NCBI RefSeq assembly: GCF_000177215.2
Contig: NZ_CM001368.1
Location: forward strand, 1,612,001 to 1,676,000
DNA from: Solidesulfovibrio carbinoliphilus subsp. oakridgensis
GTDB lineage: Bacteria > Desulfobacterota > Desulfovibrionia > Desulfovibrionales > Desulfovibrionaceae
Direction of reading: 5' to 3'
Length of the DNA stretch: 64,000 nucleotides
Shown here one piece after another: positions 8,834-15,512 of this stretch. Made by a program: the position numbers and the translations under genes. The notes beneath the pieces were generated by a model that worked only from the letters and a program-made list of their open reading frames with translations, did no database searches and had not been told where the DNA came from. Every line of letters begins with the position of its first letter. Position 1 is the stretch's first letter.

Positions 8834-9310
8834 TTAGGGCAGCACCTTGCCGCCCCGGGCCAGGGCCACATAACTTGCGTAGGCCCGGTCGGTCATCAGG
8901 CCCGAGCCGACGTACACGGCCCGCCAGTCGTCGGCCGAGAGGCTGGTGCCTTCCATGGCCGAGTGGAGCTGGATGTCGTAGACCATGACGGTCAGGTATT
9001 GCCGGGCGGCGTCGTTGCCGGCCTTGGCCGCGGCCAGGGCGGCGTCGGTGGTGGCGGCGGGCGAGTAGCCCGCGGGAAAGGGGGCGACGTAGACCTGCCG
9101 GGCGAACCGGGCGTAGCCGTCGGGGGTCTCGGGCTTGGGCGCGGCGGCCTTGGCCTTGGCCACGGCGGCCCGGACCTGCCCCACGTTCTCGGCCGAGAGC
9201 GGCATGGCCGCCGGGTCGGCCGCCGCCTTGGGCGCGGTCGTCTCGAGCGAGGCGCAGCCGCCGAGAAAAAGCGTCAGGAGAAGGAACGCTGTCGCCGTTT
9301 TTGCCGTCAT
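8834..9310 (-). CDS. Small lipoprotein of unknown function
   Basis: This 158-residue protein starts with a lipoprotein signal, MTAKTATAFLLLTLFLGGC, in which Cys19 would be lipidated. An Ala-rich region and a helical/aromatic C-terminal half follow (YARFARQVYVAPFPAGYSP, QYLTVMVYDIQLHSAMEG). No family was recognised. A GGGAGG site lies about 6 bases before the ATG at 9310, which decides the start over the longer frame. It is the first gene of a probable lipoprotein / gate protein / MltB operon. Location would be the outer or inner membrane facing the periplasm. Confidence 0.8.
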   Translation of the reverse strand: MTAKTATAFLLLTLFLGGCASLETTAPKAAADPAAMPLSAENVGQVRAAVAKAKAAAPKPETPDGYARFARQVYVAPFPAGYSPAATTDAALAAAKAGNDAARQYLTVMVYDIQLHSAMEGTSLSADDWRAVYVGSGLMTDRAYASYVALARGGKVLP

Positions 9311-9434
9311 CTCCGCCTCCCGATGAACCGTCAGGCCGGGCCATGGCCCGGTCCGGGCGCGAAGAAACCATTTTCCAGCCCGTTTGTCCATGGCGGCGGG
9401 GCGGGCACTGCCAACCCCGCCGCTTTTTTCGCGA

Positions 9435-9776
9435 TTACTTGGCCAGGGAGTCGAAGGCCGAGAGGATGTGCGAAGAATAGACAAAGGCCGCGCCGGCGTT
9501 GAGCCCGATGGCCACGCCCAGGGCTTCGAGCAGTTCCTCGCGGCTGGCCCCGGCCTCGATGGCCCCTTTGGCGTGGACCGCGATGCAGGTGTCGCAGCGG
9601 GTGGTCGAGGCCACGGCCAGGGCGATCAGTTCCCGGGTCTTGGCGTCCAGGGCCCCGTGGACCGCGCCTGCCGCGTCAAAGACCTGGATGCCTTCCATGA
9701 TCTTGGGATTGCCCTTGGCCAGGGCCCCGAAATCCTTCATGGCATCGCCGAGCAGTCCTTTCCAATCCGTGGTCAT
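9435..9776 (-). CDS. Carboxymuconolactone decarboxylase / AhpD-like protein
   Basis: This 113-residue cytoplasmic protein of the CMD/AhpD family carries the redox-type motif TTRCDTCIAVHAKGAIEAGAS (Cys-x2-Cys then x3-His), as in AhpD-like thiol peroxidase partners. Family length is usually 100-120, so it is complete. An AAGGAGG site sits 6-7 bases before the ATG at 9776. It likely reduces peroxides or thiols, but single-domain members have varied roles. It is flanked by the SLT transglycosylase gene upstream and the lipoprotein operon downstream, all on the minus strand. Confidence 0.88.
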   Translation of the reverse strand: MTTDWKGLLGDAMKDFGALAKGNPKIMEGIQVFDAAGAVHGALDAKTRELIALAVASTTRCDTCIAVHAKGAIEAGASREELLEALGVAIGLNAGAAFVYSSHILSAFDSLAK

Positions 9777-9886
9777 GCCGTCCTCCTTGTCTGTGCCGCC
9801 TTGGCGGCGGTGGCCGGGAACACGGACCCCACCGCTCCCGGAATGTCCGTGCTGTCGCAAATACGGGGCAGGGTCAAGGGGGGCGC

Positions 9887-10444
9887 CTAGCGCAGGCCGC
9901 TTCTGGCCAGCACCTTCTCCACGTAGGCCCGGGTTTCCGGGATGTCGGGGACCTCCCCGCCCCTGCGCACGCGGCCGGGACCGGCGTTGTAGGCGGCCAG
10001 CGCCAGCCGGGCGTCGCCGTAGGCATCCAGGAGCGAGCGCATGTAGCGGATGCCGGCCTCCAGGTTGTTCGCGCCGTCAAAGGCGTCGGCCAGGCCCAGG
10101 TCGCGGCCGGTGCCGGGCATGATCTGCATGAGTCCGGCCGCGCCCTTGGGCGAGACGGCGGCCACGGCGAACCCGGATTCCACCTCCACCATGGCCCGGA
10201 CCAGGTTCGGGTCCACGCCGTAGCGGCGGCAGTAGTAGCGGATAAAGGGCACGACCTTGCCCTGGTCGGTGCCGTCCGGCAGGCGCATGGAGCCCATGGG
10301 CTGGTAGTGGGCGTCCAGCTTGCGGTTGCTCAGGTGTATGCCGCCTTTGGCGTCGCGGAACTGGTAGATGGTCTCTCCCCGGGCCGGGCCGGCCAGGAGC
10401 AGCGCGGCAAGGCACCACGGCGCGGCGGGAAAAAGGAGTCGCAT
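9887..10444 (-). CDS. Lytic transglycosylase (SLT domain) with DUF4124-like N-terminus
   Basis: This 185-residue secreted protein has a signal peptide (residues 1-23). A short DUF4124-like segment follows (IYQFRDAKGGIHLSNR, about 25-41), then a lysozyme-like SLT domain. Glu89 in VEVESGF is the expected catalytic residue, followed by GAAGLMQIMPGTGRDLG and LAAYNAGPGRV. It would cut peptidoglycan in the periplasm. It ends the chain of minus-strand genes that starts with the pilus locus, with 41 bases between it and the lectin-domain pilin. Enzymes of this type often open the wall for pilus or secretion complexes, so a link to the pilus is plausible. Confidence 0.87.
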   Translation of the reverse strand: MRLLFPAAPWCLAALLLAGPARGETIYQFRDAKGGIHLSNRKLDAHYQPMGSMRLPDGTDQGKVVPFIRYYCRRYGVDPNLVRAMVEVESGFAVAAVSPKGAAGLMQIMPGTGRDLGLADAFDGANNLEAGIRYMRSLLDAYGDARLALAAYNAGPGRVRRGGEVPDIPETRAYVEKVLARSGLR

Positions 10445-10485
10445 GGAGGGAGTGTGCGCGGCCGGGGCGGATTTTGCAACCCGGG

Positions 10486-11868
10486 TCAGCGGCGAAAGGC
10501 CAGGGCGAAATCGTGGATGGCCACCGACTGGCCGTGGCCGCCCGTGGCCTCGGTCCAGCCGAAACAAATGGTGTCGAGCCTGGCGTGATCGGCGGCCGCC
10601 AGCCGGACCGTGTGGCGCACGAGCGGCGCTTCGGCCGTATAGTCCTCGGACACGTCGTCCATGCCGGGATAGGCCGGATCCACCCAGGCCCGGACGGTAT
10701 AGACGCCCTGGGTGTCGTCGGTTTCGCGGCTTATTTCCACGCGCATGGCGTGTTCCTGGCCGTCTTCGAGCCAGGCCGGACCAGCCAGGGGCGAGGCCCG
10801 CTCGCAATAGCCCTCCCCGCCTCCCGTCGGATTGGCCGGGCCGGCGCCGACGCCGTGGACATTGTCGTCATAGGACGTGTCCGGCTCGCCCCAGTAGACG
10901 ACGGCCAGGTGGTTGGCGGTGCTCCTGTCCCGACGCGAATTATTTTCCATCGGGTCCCCGTCGTAGCAGTTGGGATAGACATCGACTTCCACGGCCATCT
11001 TGGGCGGGACGATGCCCCGGCCGCTCGGCCCGGGGCCGGCATAGCCGAGGTATTCGCCGCGCAGGCCGTCGGCCGTGCCGCCGGCCGCGTAGCGCGGGTC
11101 GTTGTCCGCGGTCATGACGGTGAACGTGAAGCCGTCGCCGAACTCTGAGGATTCAAGGCTCATGTCGTAGCCGGAAAACACGAACTGGAAATAGGTCCGC
11201 AGCCCCTTGCCAAAGGCGCACCGGCCGCTGTCGCAGGAGCCCTTGTTCCCCTCGTACCAGATCGCGCCGGTGGTCTGGGCGGCGCCGCCGCCCAGACGGA
11301 TCCAGCCGCTGGCATAGCGGTAGACGTTCGCGGACCACAGGGCCGTCCAGTCGGCCAGGGTGAACGAGGCCGGCGCTTCCGGACTGTCGATGCTGAAAAC
11401 CACAACGGCGTTGGCGTTGTTCTCGGTCCGACCAAGCACCGGCTGCGTAAAGCTGGCCAGGTCGGCCTCAAAGGTGATGATCGCCGCGCTCGGACGCTTG
11501 ACGGTCAGCCGGACGTTGGTCTCGCGCCCGGTCCCGGCCGCCACGGTGCCGACGCTGGTGACGGTGTAGTCGCCAGCCGCGTCAGGCCCGGCTTGGTCCA
11601 GGGAGAAGGCGTCCTCGCCCAGCCGGTAGAGGCCGCTTTTGCCCTTCGACCAGAAATTGAGCCCGGACAGGGCAAGATAATAGGCGCGCTTCTCGCTTTC
11701 GCCGGTCAAATTGGTCATGGCGGTATTCGGCGCCAACGAGGCAATGGCCGCCGCCAGGGATGAAAGGACGACTATGGAGAAAATGGTATAGAGGAGGGAG
11801 AAGCCGGAGGGCGTGTGATCACACGCACGATAGCGCACAACACCGGCAGTAAGATGATCATCGCTCAT
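10486..11868 (-). CDS. PilX-like pilus protein with C-terminal L-type lectin domain (MshQ position)
   Basis: This 460-residue protein has a prepilin/PilX-like N-terminus with one hydrophobic helix (residues about 23-47), then KRAYYLALSGLNFWSK. A region resembling legume/L-type lectins covers about residues 150-345: GAIWYEG, FGDGFTFTV (244-247 GDGF), GEYLGYAG, then AVEVDVYPN with Glu294, Asp296, Asn300, Asp303/305 and His320. These match in order the Mn/Ca ligands of L-type lectins. The N-terminus lacks the classic GFTLIE; GFSLLYTIF is present, without Glu at +5. It is the last gene of the MSHA-like pilus locus. I infer a pilus-associated adhesin. The ATG at 11868 is chosen; a TTG lies three codons upstream. 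Confidence 0.8.
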   Translation of the reverse strand: MSDDHLTAGVVRYRACDHTPSGFSLLYTIFSIVVLSSLAAAIASLAPNTAMTNLTGESEKRAYYLALSGLNFWSKGKSGLYRLGEDAFSLDQAGPDAAGDYTVTSVGTVAAGTGRETNVRLTVKRPSAAIITFEADLASFTQPVLGRTENNANAVVVFSIDSPEAPASFTLADWTALWSANVYRYASGWIRLGGGAAQTTGAIWYEGNKGSCDSGRCAFGKGLRTYFQFVFSGYDMSLESSEFGDGFTFTVMTADNDPRYAAGGTADGLRGEYLGYAGPGPSGRGIVPPKMAVEVDVYPNCYDGDPMENNSRRDRSTANHLAVVYWGEPDTSYDDNVHGVGAGPANPTGGGEGYCERASPLAGPAWLEDGQEHAMRVEISRETDDTQGVYTVRAWVDPAYPGMDDVSEDYTAEAPLVRHTVRLAAADHARLDTICFGWTEATGGHGQSVAIHDFALAFRR

Positions 11869-11942
11869 ACGGCACAACTCGGAAGCCGCAGAATTAGCCC
11901 ACGAGAAACAGTCTTTCTGGTTCCTGCCGTGAACTCATTTTT

Positions 11943-11970
11943 ATATTATCTTCTTTCACTCCATTGACAA
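11943..11970 (-). promoter_or_regulatory. Candidate sigma-70 promoter for the lectin pilin gene
   Basis: On the minus strand TTGTCA (11965-11970) and TAATAT (11943-11948) are separated by 16 bases in an AT-rich gap about 75 bases upstream of the lectin-domain gene. This is the best -35/-10 pair in the 160-base interval 11869-12028, and it would allow independent expression of the last gene. Because the interval is AT-rich, chance matches are likely. Confidence 0.4.
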
Positions 11971-12028
11971 GGGTTTATAACTGATATTGCATAATATATG
12001 CTCACAAATATAGAAATATAATTTAAAG

Positions 12029-13903
12029 CTACCAATTATTCATTGCGTAGTGCGAAGGCACATAATCAATATTTGCTGACCAACTAATCGCGGCTCCATT
12101 TCCTGTCGTTGCATATTGACCAATAATAGTGTTCTTTCCTCCAGCACTGAAAGACTTTGTAGTCATCAAGGTTCCGAACCAATTAGATCCCCATTGTAAA
12201 TCAATATTTCCATGCGCCTCTAAATAGATATTCGCAGCAAATTTTTTATCAACACTCAACATAGGATTATATGAACTACCATCCGTTGATACGAATACAC
12301 CCCCTCCCCCATCTATCCTATCATTTATTGAAGCATCATTGACAACAAATATATTAATATCACCTTGTGAAACATCAAAATACCATTTAACAGCATACGC
12401 ATACTCAATAGAAGTAAAATAATAATTCCCGTGCGTAAAATAGAGAGATGAATTCTGATTTGGCTTTAATGCTCCATATTTGTCGGGTAGAATTGGTTTT
12501 TTATTAATATTAGGACTAGCTGAACCAGCGCTAAAAGATGTGATCTTAATGCCCTCTTCATTTACACAAGGAGATGGAAGGTTAGGAGCAAGTAAGGAGA
12601 AAGAGGTCACGCCAGATATCCTTCCAAAAGAGTTACCGCTACTATTTCTGCAACTGGTAGCGTCTATGCCAAGCGATGAAACAACGCCAGAAACCTTAAA
12701 TGGACAACTCTTTATAAATAATTTTCCACCCAAATATAAATCACCGTACACCGTTGTATCCTGCTCCACATTAGCAGCGGCATTGGAATAAACGTTTCCA
12801 AAAATGTTGCACTGTTGACCAATATCCAACTGCCCAGATGAATACACCGTTCCCGGCATTGTTTCCGAACCCAATTTTGTGTGCTCCCAAATCCGGATGC
12901 GCCCGTCTGCTCGCACCGAACTAGGGTAATAAATATCAATAACTTTTCCATCACTAGTTTTCTCAGAAACCTTTCCTATAACAGTTTGATCAGCAGTAAC
13001 GATATATCCCCCAGCATTCAAATCTTTGCCAATGACATAACAACATCCACTTCTCTTTGAACCATCAATATCTACTGGCGTACCAAGAATTATATTATTG
13101 ATCGCATTGACAGACCCTTCAACTGAACACCCCGTATCCATATATACACTGTCTTGAGCATTAACATCACCTTTTACCACAGAACTTTGAGCCAAGTAGA
13201 CGCTTTTCTTGGCGCACGTATTCCCTTTAATTTTACTATTATAATTCAACTTCACATCACCCTGAGACACAATGTCACCATCTAACGTCGTTTGTTCTAT
13301 AGTAAAGCTCTTAGAATAAATACTTCCTGTAATAGTCGCTGCACCAGCGACTGAAACATCCTGATTCTGTGAAAAAAGAACATACTTCGAGGCACCACTC
13401 TGGGTCTTGACAGGCACATACGGCTTGTTCGTGCTGCTCCCCTTCCCGCCTCCATAAATCACATACGAATATCGCTTCCCTCCGCTAGAATCATCCACTG
13501 TCCCCACAAGACTGTCGATGGCGTAATTCCCATTATTCCCATCCGTATTAAGCGAATTGATCTGAAACGAAAACTCTCCGCCATCCGCAAGAGGATAGGT
13601 GACGACGTTCCCGCTGTTCACGGCATTCAAGAAATTGGCATAGGGTACGCCTCCGGCTTCACTGGTGCGCTCGATGGAATAAATGAAATTCAACCCGGAA
13701 TTGGCGTTATAGTACGCCCGCATCGCCGCTTCCTGTTCGAGCTTCGACTGGACCGTCGACGGGCTCATGACCGCCACCGCCGCCCCCAGGCCGCCGACGA
13801 CGACCAGTGCGGCAATGGCCCACAGCAGCGAAGCGCCGGCAGACGAACGTTTCAATTCCCGCAGCAGCTTTTGCACAACAAGGCCCTTCGTATATGGTTG
13901 CAT
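12029..13903 (-). CDS. AT-rich PilX-like protein with polymer-forming (beta-helix) repeats (MshP position)
   Basis: This 624-residue protein begins with a pilus-assembly N-terminus: a basic leader, hydrophobic helix at about 24-46, then MRAYYNANSGLNFIYS. The body has repeated short strands of the bactofilin/polymer-forming type (TITGSIYSKSFTIEQTTLDG, SSVVKGDVNAQDSVYMDTG, CNIFGNVYSNAAANVEQDTTV), suggesting a right- or left-handed beta-helix at about 170-400. Several Cys residues could form disulfides outside the cell. The first 120 codons are GC-rich like the neighbours, while the rest is strikingly AT-rich, with AT-ending codons. That is a sign of acquired or fast-evolving sequence. RBS AGGGGG precedes the ATG. 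Function is inferred as a surface-exposed pilus component. Confidence 0.78.
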   Translation of the reverse strand: MQPYTKGLVVQKLLRELKRSSAGASLLWAIAALVVVGGLGAAVAVMSPSTVQSKLEQEAAMRAYYNANSGLNFIYSIERTSEAGGVPYANFLNAVNSGNVVTYPLADGGEFSFQINSLNTDGNNGNYAIDSLVGTVDDSSGGKRYSYVIYGGGKGSSTNKPYVPVKTQSGASKYVLFSQNQDVSVAGAATITGSIYSKSFTIEQTTLDGDIVSQGDVKLNYNSKIKGNTCAKKSVYLAQSSVVKGDVNAQDSVYMDTGCSVEGSVNAINNIILGTPVDIDGSKRSGCCYVIGKDLNAGGYIVTADQTVIGKVSEKTSDGKVIDIYYPSSVRADGRIRIWEHTKLGSETMPGTVYSSGQLDIGQQCNIFGNVYSNAAANVEQDTTVYGDLYLGGKLFIKSCPFKVSGVVSSLGIDATSCRNSSGNSFGRISGVTSFSLLAPNLPSPCVNEEGIKITSFSAGSASPNINKKPILPDKYGALKPNQNSSLYFTHGNYYFTSIEYAYAVKWYFDVSQGDINIFVVNDASINDRIDGGGGVFVSTDGSSYNPMLSVDKKFAANIYLEAHGNIDLQWGSNWFGTLMTTKSFSAGGKNTIIGQYATTGNGAAISWSANIDYVPSHYAMNNW

Positions 13904-13912
13904 GCCAACCCC

Positions 13913-14452
13913 CTATTGAACCTTGTTGACGGTTACCCGGGTTCCATACGTCTGCGAAAAGCCGAGAGATGGATCGCTGCCGACCATATTGTATTGAAAA
14001 CCGATCATCTTTATCTCAGGATCCTTGTCAACTACAACCAGCGCAGTGCCATCGTAAGTTTTGAAATACTGAAAAGACAAAGAATCGGTACCTACGCCAT
14101 CCGTCAAAATATATTTTTTGTCGCCTCTTTTGTAGACGATGGTGTTGCCTTCCTGAAAAATATTCACCGCCACCCCATCATCAAGCGACGAATTATAGGC
14201 GATGCTGTTCGCTGTCCCCGTGGTACCCGTCATGTTGAGGTAAGTGAATTCCAGGGTCAGCCGCTGCAGCGCATTCTGGGCCTTCTGGACCGTGGCGTCG
14301 GAATTCTTGGCCACATTGTAGCCCCGGACGAAGGTTTCGAGAAGACTGGTGCTCAGCAGCCCGACCAGCGCCAGAAGGATCATGGCGCACAGCATCTCGA
14401 TCAGCGTAAAGCCGGCTGCGGATGATGATTTCTTGAAACGCCGTCTGACCAT
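13913..14452 (-). CDS. Type IV prepilin-like minor pilin (MshO-like)
   Basis: This 179-residue protein has a class III signal and prepilin N-terminus: basic leader, AAGFTLIEMLCAMILLALVG with Glu at +5. A helix and a beta-rich C-terminal domain follow (IKMIGFQYN, GTRVTVNKVQ). Family members are processed and N-methylated by a prepilin peptidase, which is not found in this window, and prime or cap the pilus. The start at 14452 has GGGAG upstream and begins one base after the stop of the preceding prepilin gene, indicating translational coupling. A longer in-frame start at 14476 is possible. The gene order matches mshO in MSHA clusters. Confidence 0.83.
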   Translation of the reverse strand: MVRRRFKKSSSAAGFTLIEMLCAMILLALVGLLSTSLLETFVRGYNVAKNSDATVQKAQNALQRLTLEFTYLNMTGTTGTANSIAYNSSLDDGVAVNIFQEGNTIVYKRGDKKYILTDGVGTDSLSFQYFKTYDGTALVVVDKDPEIKMIGFQYNMVGSDPSLGFSQTYGTRVTVNKVQ

Positions 14453-14453
14453 T

Positions 14454-14912
14454 TCAGCTCCCGCCGCCCGCGACATTGCAGTTTCCCAGATTGGAACTGA
14501 AAAGATAGGTCAGGCTGACGCCGGAATTGGCGTCCGGCTTGATGGTCACCAGGAGAAACTGGTTGGAATCGGCATTGGCGACAAACGTCGAGCCGCTGGG
14601 GCAGACAAAGATTTTCTCGGTGATAAGATAGCTTGATCCGCTTCCATAGGTACTTTGCGGGACGTCGACACTGCCAAGCGCGGTATTGAATCCGACCAGA
14701 TTGGAATTGAATCTGTTGGTTTGATCGGCGATCATGTTCTCCATGACCAGTTGCAGATTGGCGTCCGTCTGAAGCTGATTCTTGGCGATGTCGGTCCGGG
14801 TCATGCCGACGCCGAAATAGGAAACCGCCATGAGCGCGACGAGGCCGAACAGCACAAAGGTCAGCAGGATCTCGATGAGGGTGAATCCCCCGACGGCGCG
14901 TGTTCGTTTCAT
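14454..14912 (-). CDS. Type IV prepilin-like minor pilin (MshD-like)
   Basis: This 152-residue protein starts with MKRTRAVGGFTLIEILLTFV, a short basic leader with cleavage expected between Gly9 and Phe10 (Glu at +5) and a hydrophobic helix. Beyond residue 60 it has a Ser/Asn-rich beta domain with two Cys (FVCPSGS and LGNCNVAGG) that could form the C-terminal disulfide of type IV pilins. Its start overlaps the previous gene's stop by four bases (ATGA at 14909-14912). The sequence alone does not tell which minor pilin it equals; mshC/mshD is the positional match. Confidence 0.83.
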   Translation of the reverse strand: MKRTRAVGGFTLIEILLTFVLFGLVALMAVSYFGVGMTRTDIAKNQLQTDANLQLVMENMIADQTNRFNSNLVGFNTALGSVDVPQSTYGSGSSYLITEKIFVCPSGSTFVANADSNQFLLVTIKPDANSGVSLTYLFSSNLGNCNVAGGGS

Positions 14913-15427
14913 GGCACAAACCCCGTGTACGGCGTGACCGTGACCGTGACGACCTGCGAGGACTCGGTGAGGTTGATGGTAAGCGGTGTACTCCGGGCCT
15001 CGGCCGTGGGGGTGTCCTTGGTGATGTTGCCGGTGACGGGCTGGCCGCGCCAGTCAAAGGTGACGGTGGCCGGACTCTCGAACTCCACGCCGTCCGGCAT
15101 GGCATAGGTATTGGAGCCTTGCCCCGGCAACGGCGCGTTGGTGGCGTCCGGGTTGTTGGAATACAATCGGTACTGGTTGCCCGAAGCCGTGATGCCCCAG
15201 GTGTAGATGTCGGCCATGGCCCGGGACTGGGCGTAGCGGATGGCCGCCCGCAGGCCGTCCGCCTGGGCCAGGGCGCGCACGTTGCCGCTCTCCAGCCGGC
15301 CGAAGGCGGCCAGGCCCAGCAAGCCGAGCAGCACCAGCACCACGGTCACCTCGATAAAGGTGAAACCTGCGGAAACGGCCGCCATTTCGCGCCGTCCGCC
15401 GCGTCTTGTACCTTGTCTGGCCAGCAT
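14909..15427 (-). CDS. GspH/FimT-like prepilin (MshC-like)
   Basis: This is a 172-residue protein from the start at 15427, chosen for an AGGA site upstream and a basic leader; a shorter form starts at 15385. After the leader, SAGFTFIEVTVVLVLLGLLG gives the prepilin helix with Glu at +5. GspH-like features follow: LRAAIRYAQSRAMADIYTWG (the FimT/GspH helix), then VEFESPATVTFDWRGQPV and a C-terminal strand. GspH/FimT proteins form the pseudopilus or pilus tip complex. It overlaps the next gene by four bases. The TPR/GT-C gene upstream ends 85 bases away. Confidence 0.83.
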   Translation of the reverse strand: MLARQGTRRGGRREMAAVSAGFTFIEVTVVLVLLGLLGLAAFGRLESGNVRALAQADGLRAAIRYAQSRAMADIYTWGITASGNQYRLYSNNPDATNAPLPGQGSNTYAMPDGVEFESPATVTFDWRGQPVTGNITKDTPTAEARSTPLTINLTESSQVVTVTVTPYTGFVP

Positions 15428-15512
15428 ACGGTATCCTGCCTTGATTCCACCCCTAGCCCAAGTCGCCGGTCCGGGAAAGCGCAATCCGCTCTGCCGGACC
15501 AAAGCGGAAAAC

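Noticed and set aside
6676-8871. A long fused frame covering MltB and the gate protein region
   Set aside because: Only the part from 7821 downward is in the frame of MltB; upstream it is the shadow of the gate-domain gene, which is in another frame.
11964-11995. TTGACA on the plus strand followed by AT-rich sequence
   Set aside because: No plus-strand gene follows and spacing to a -10 is poor.
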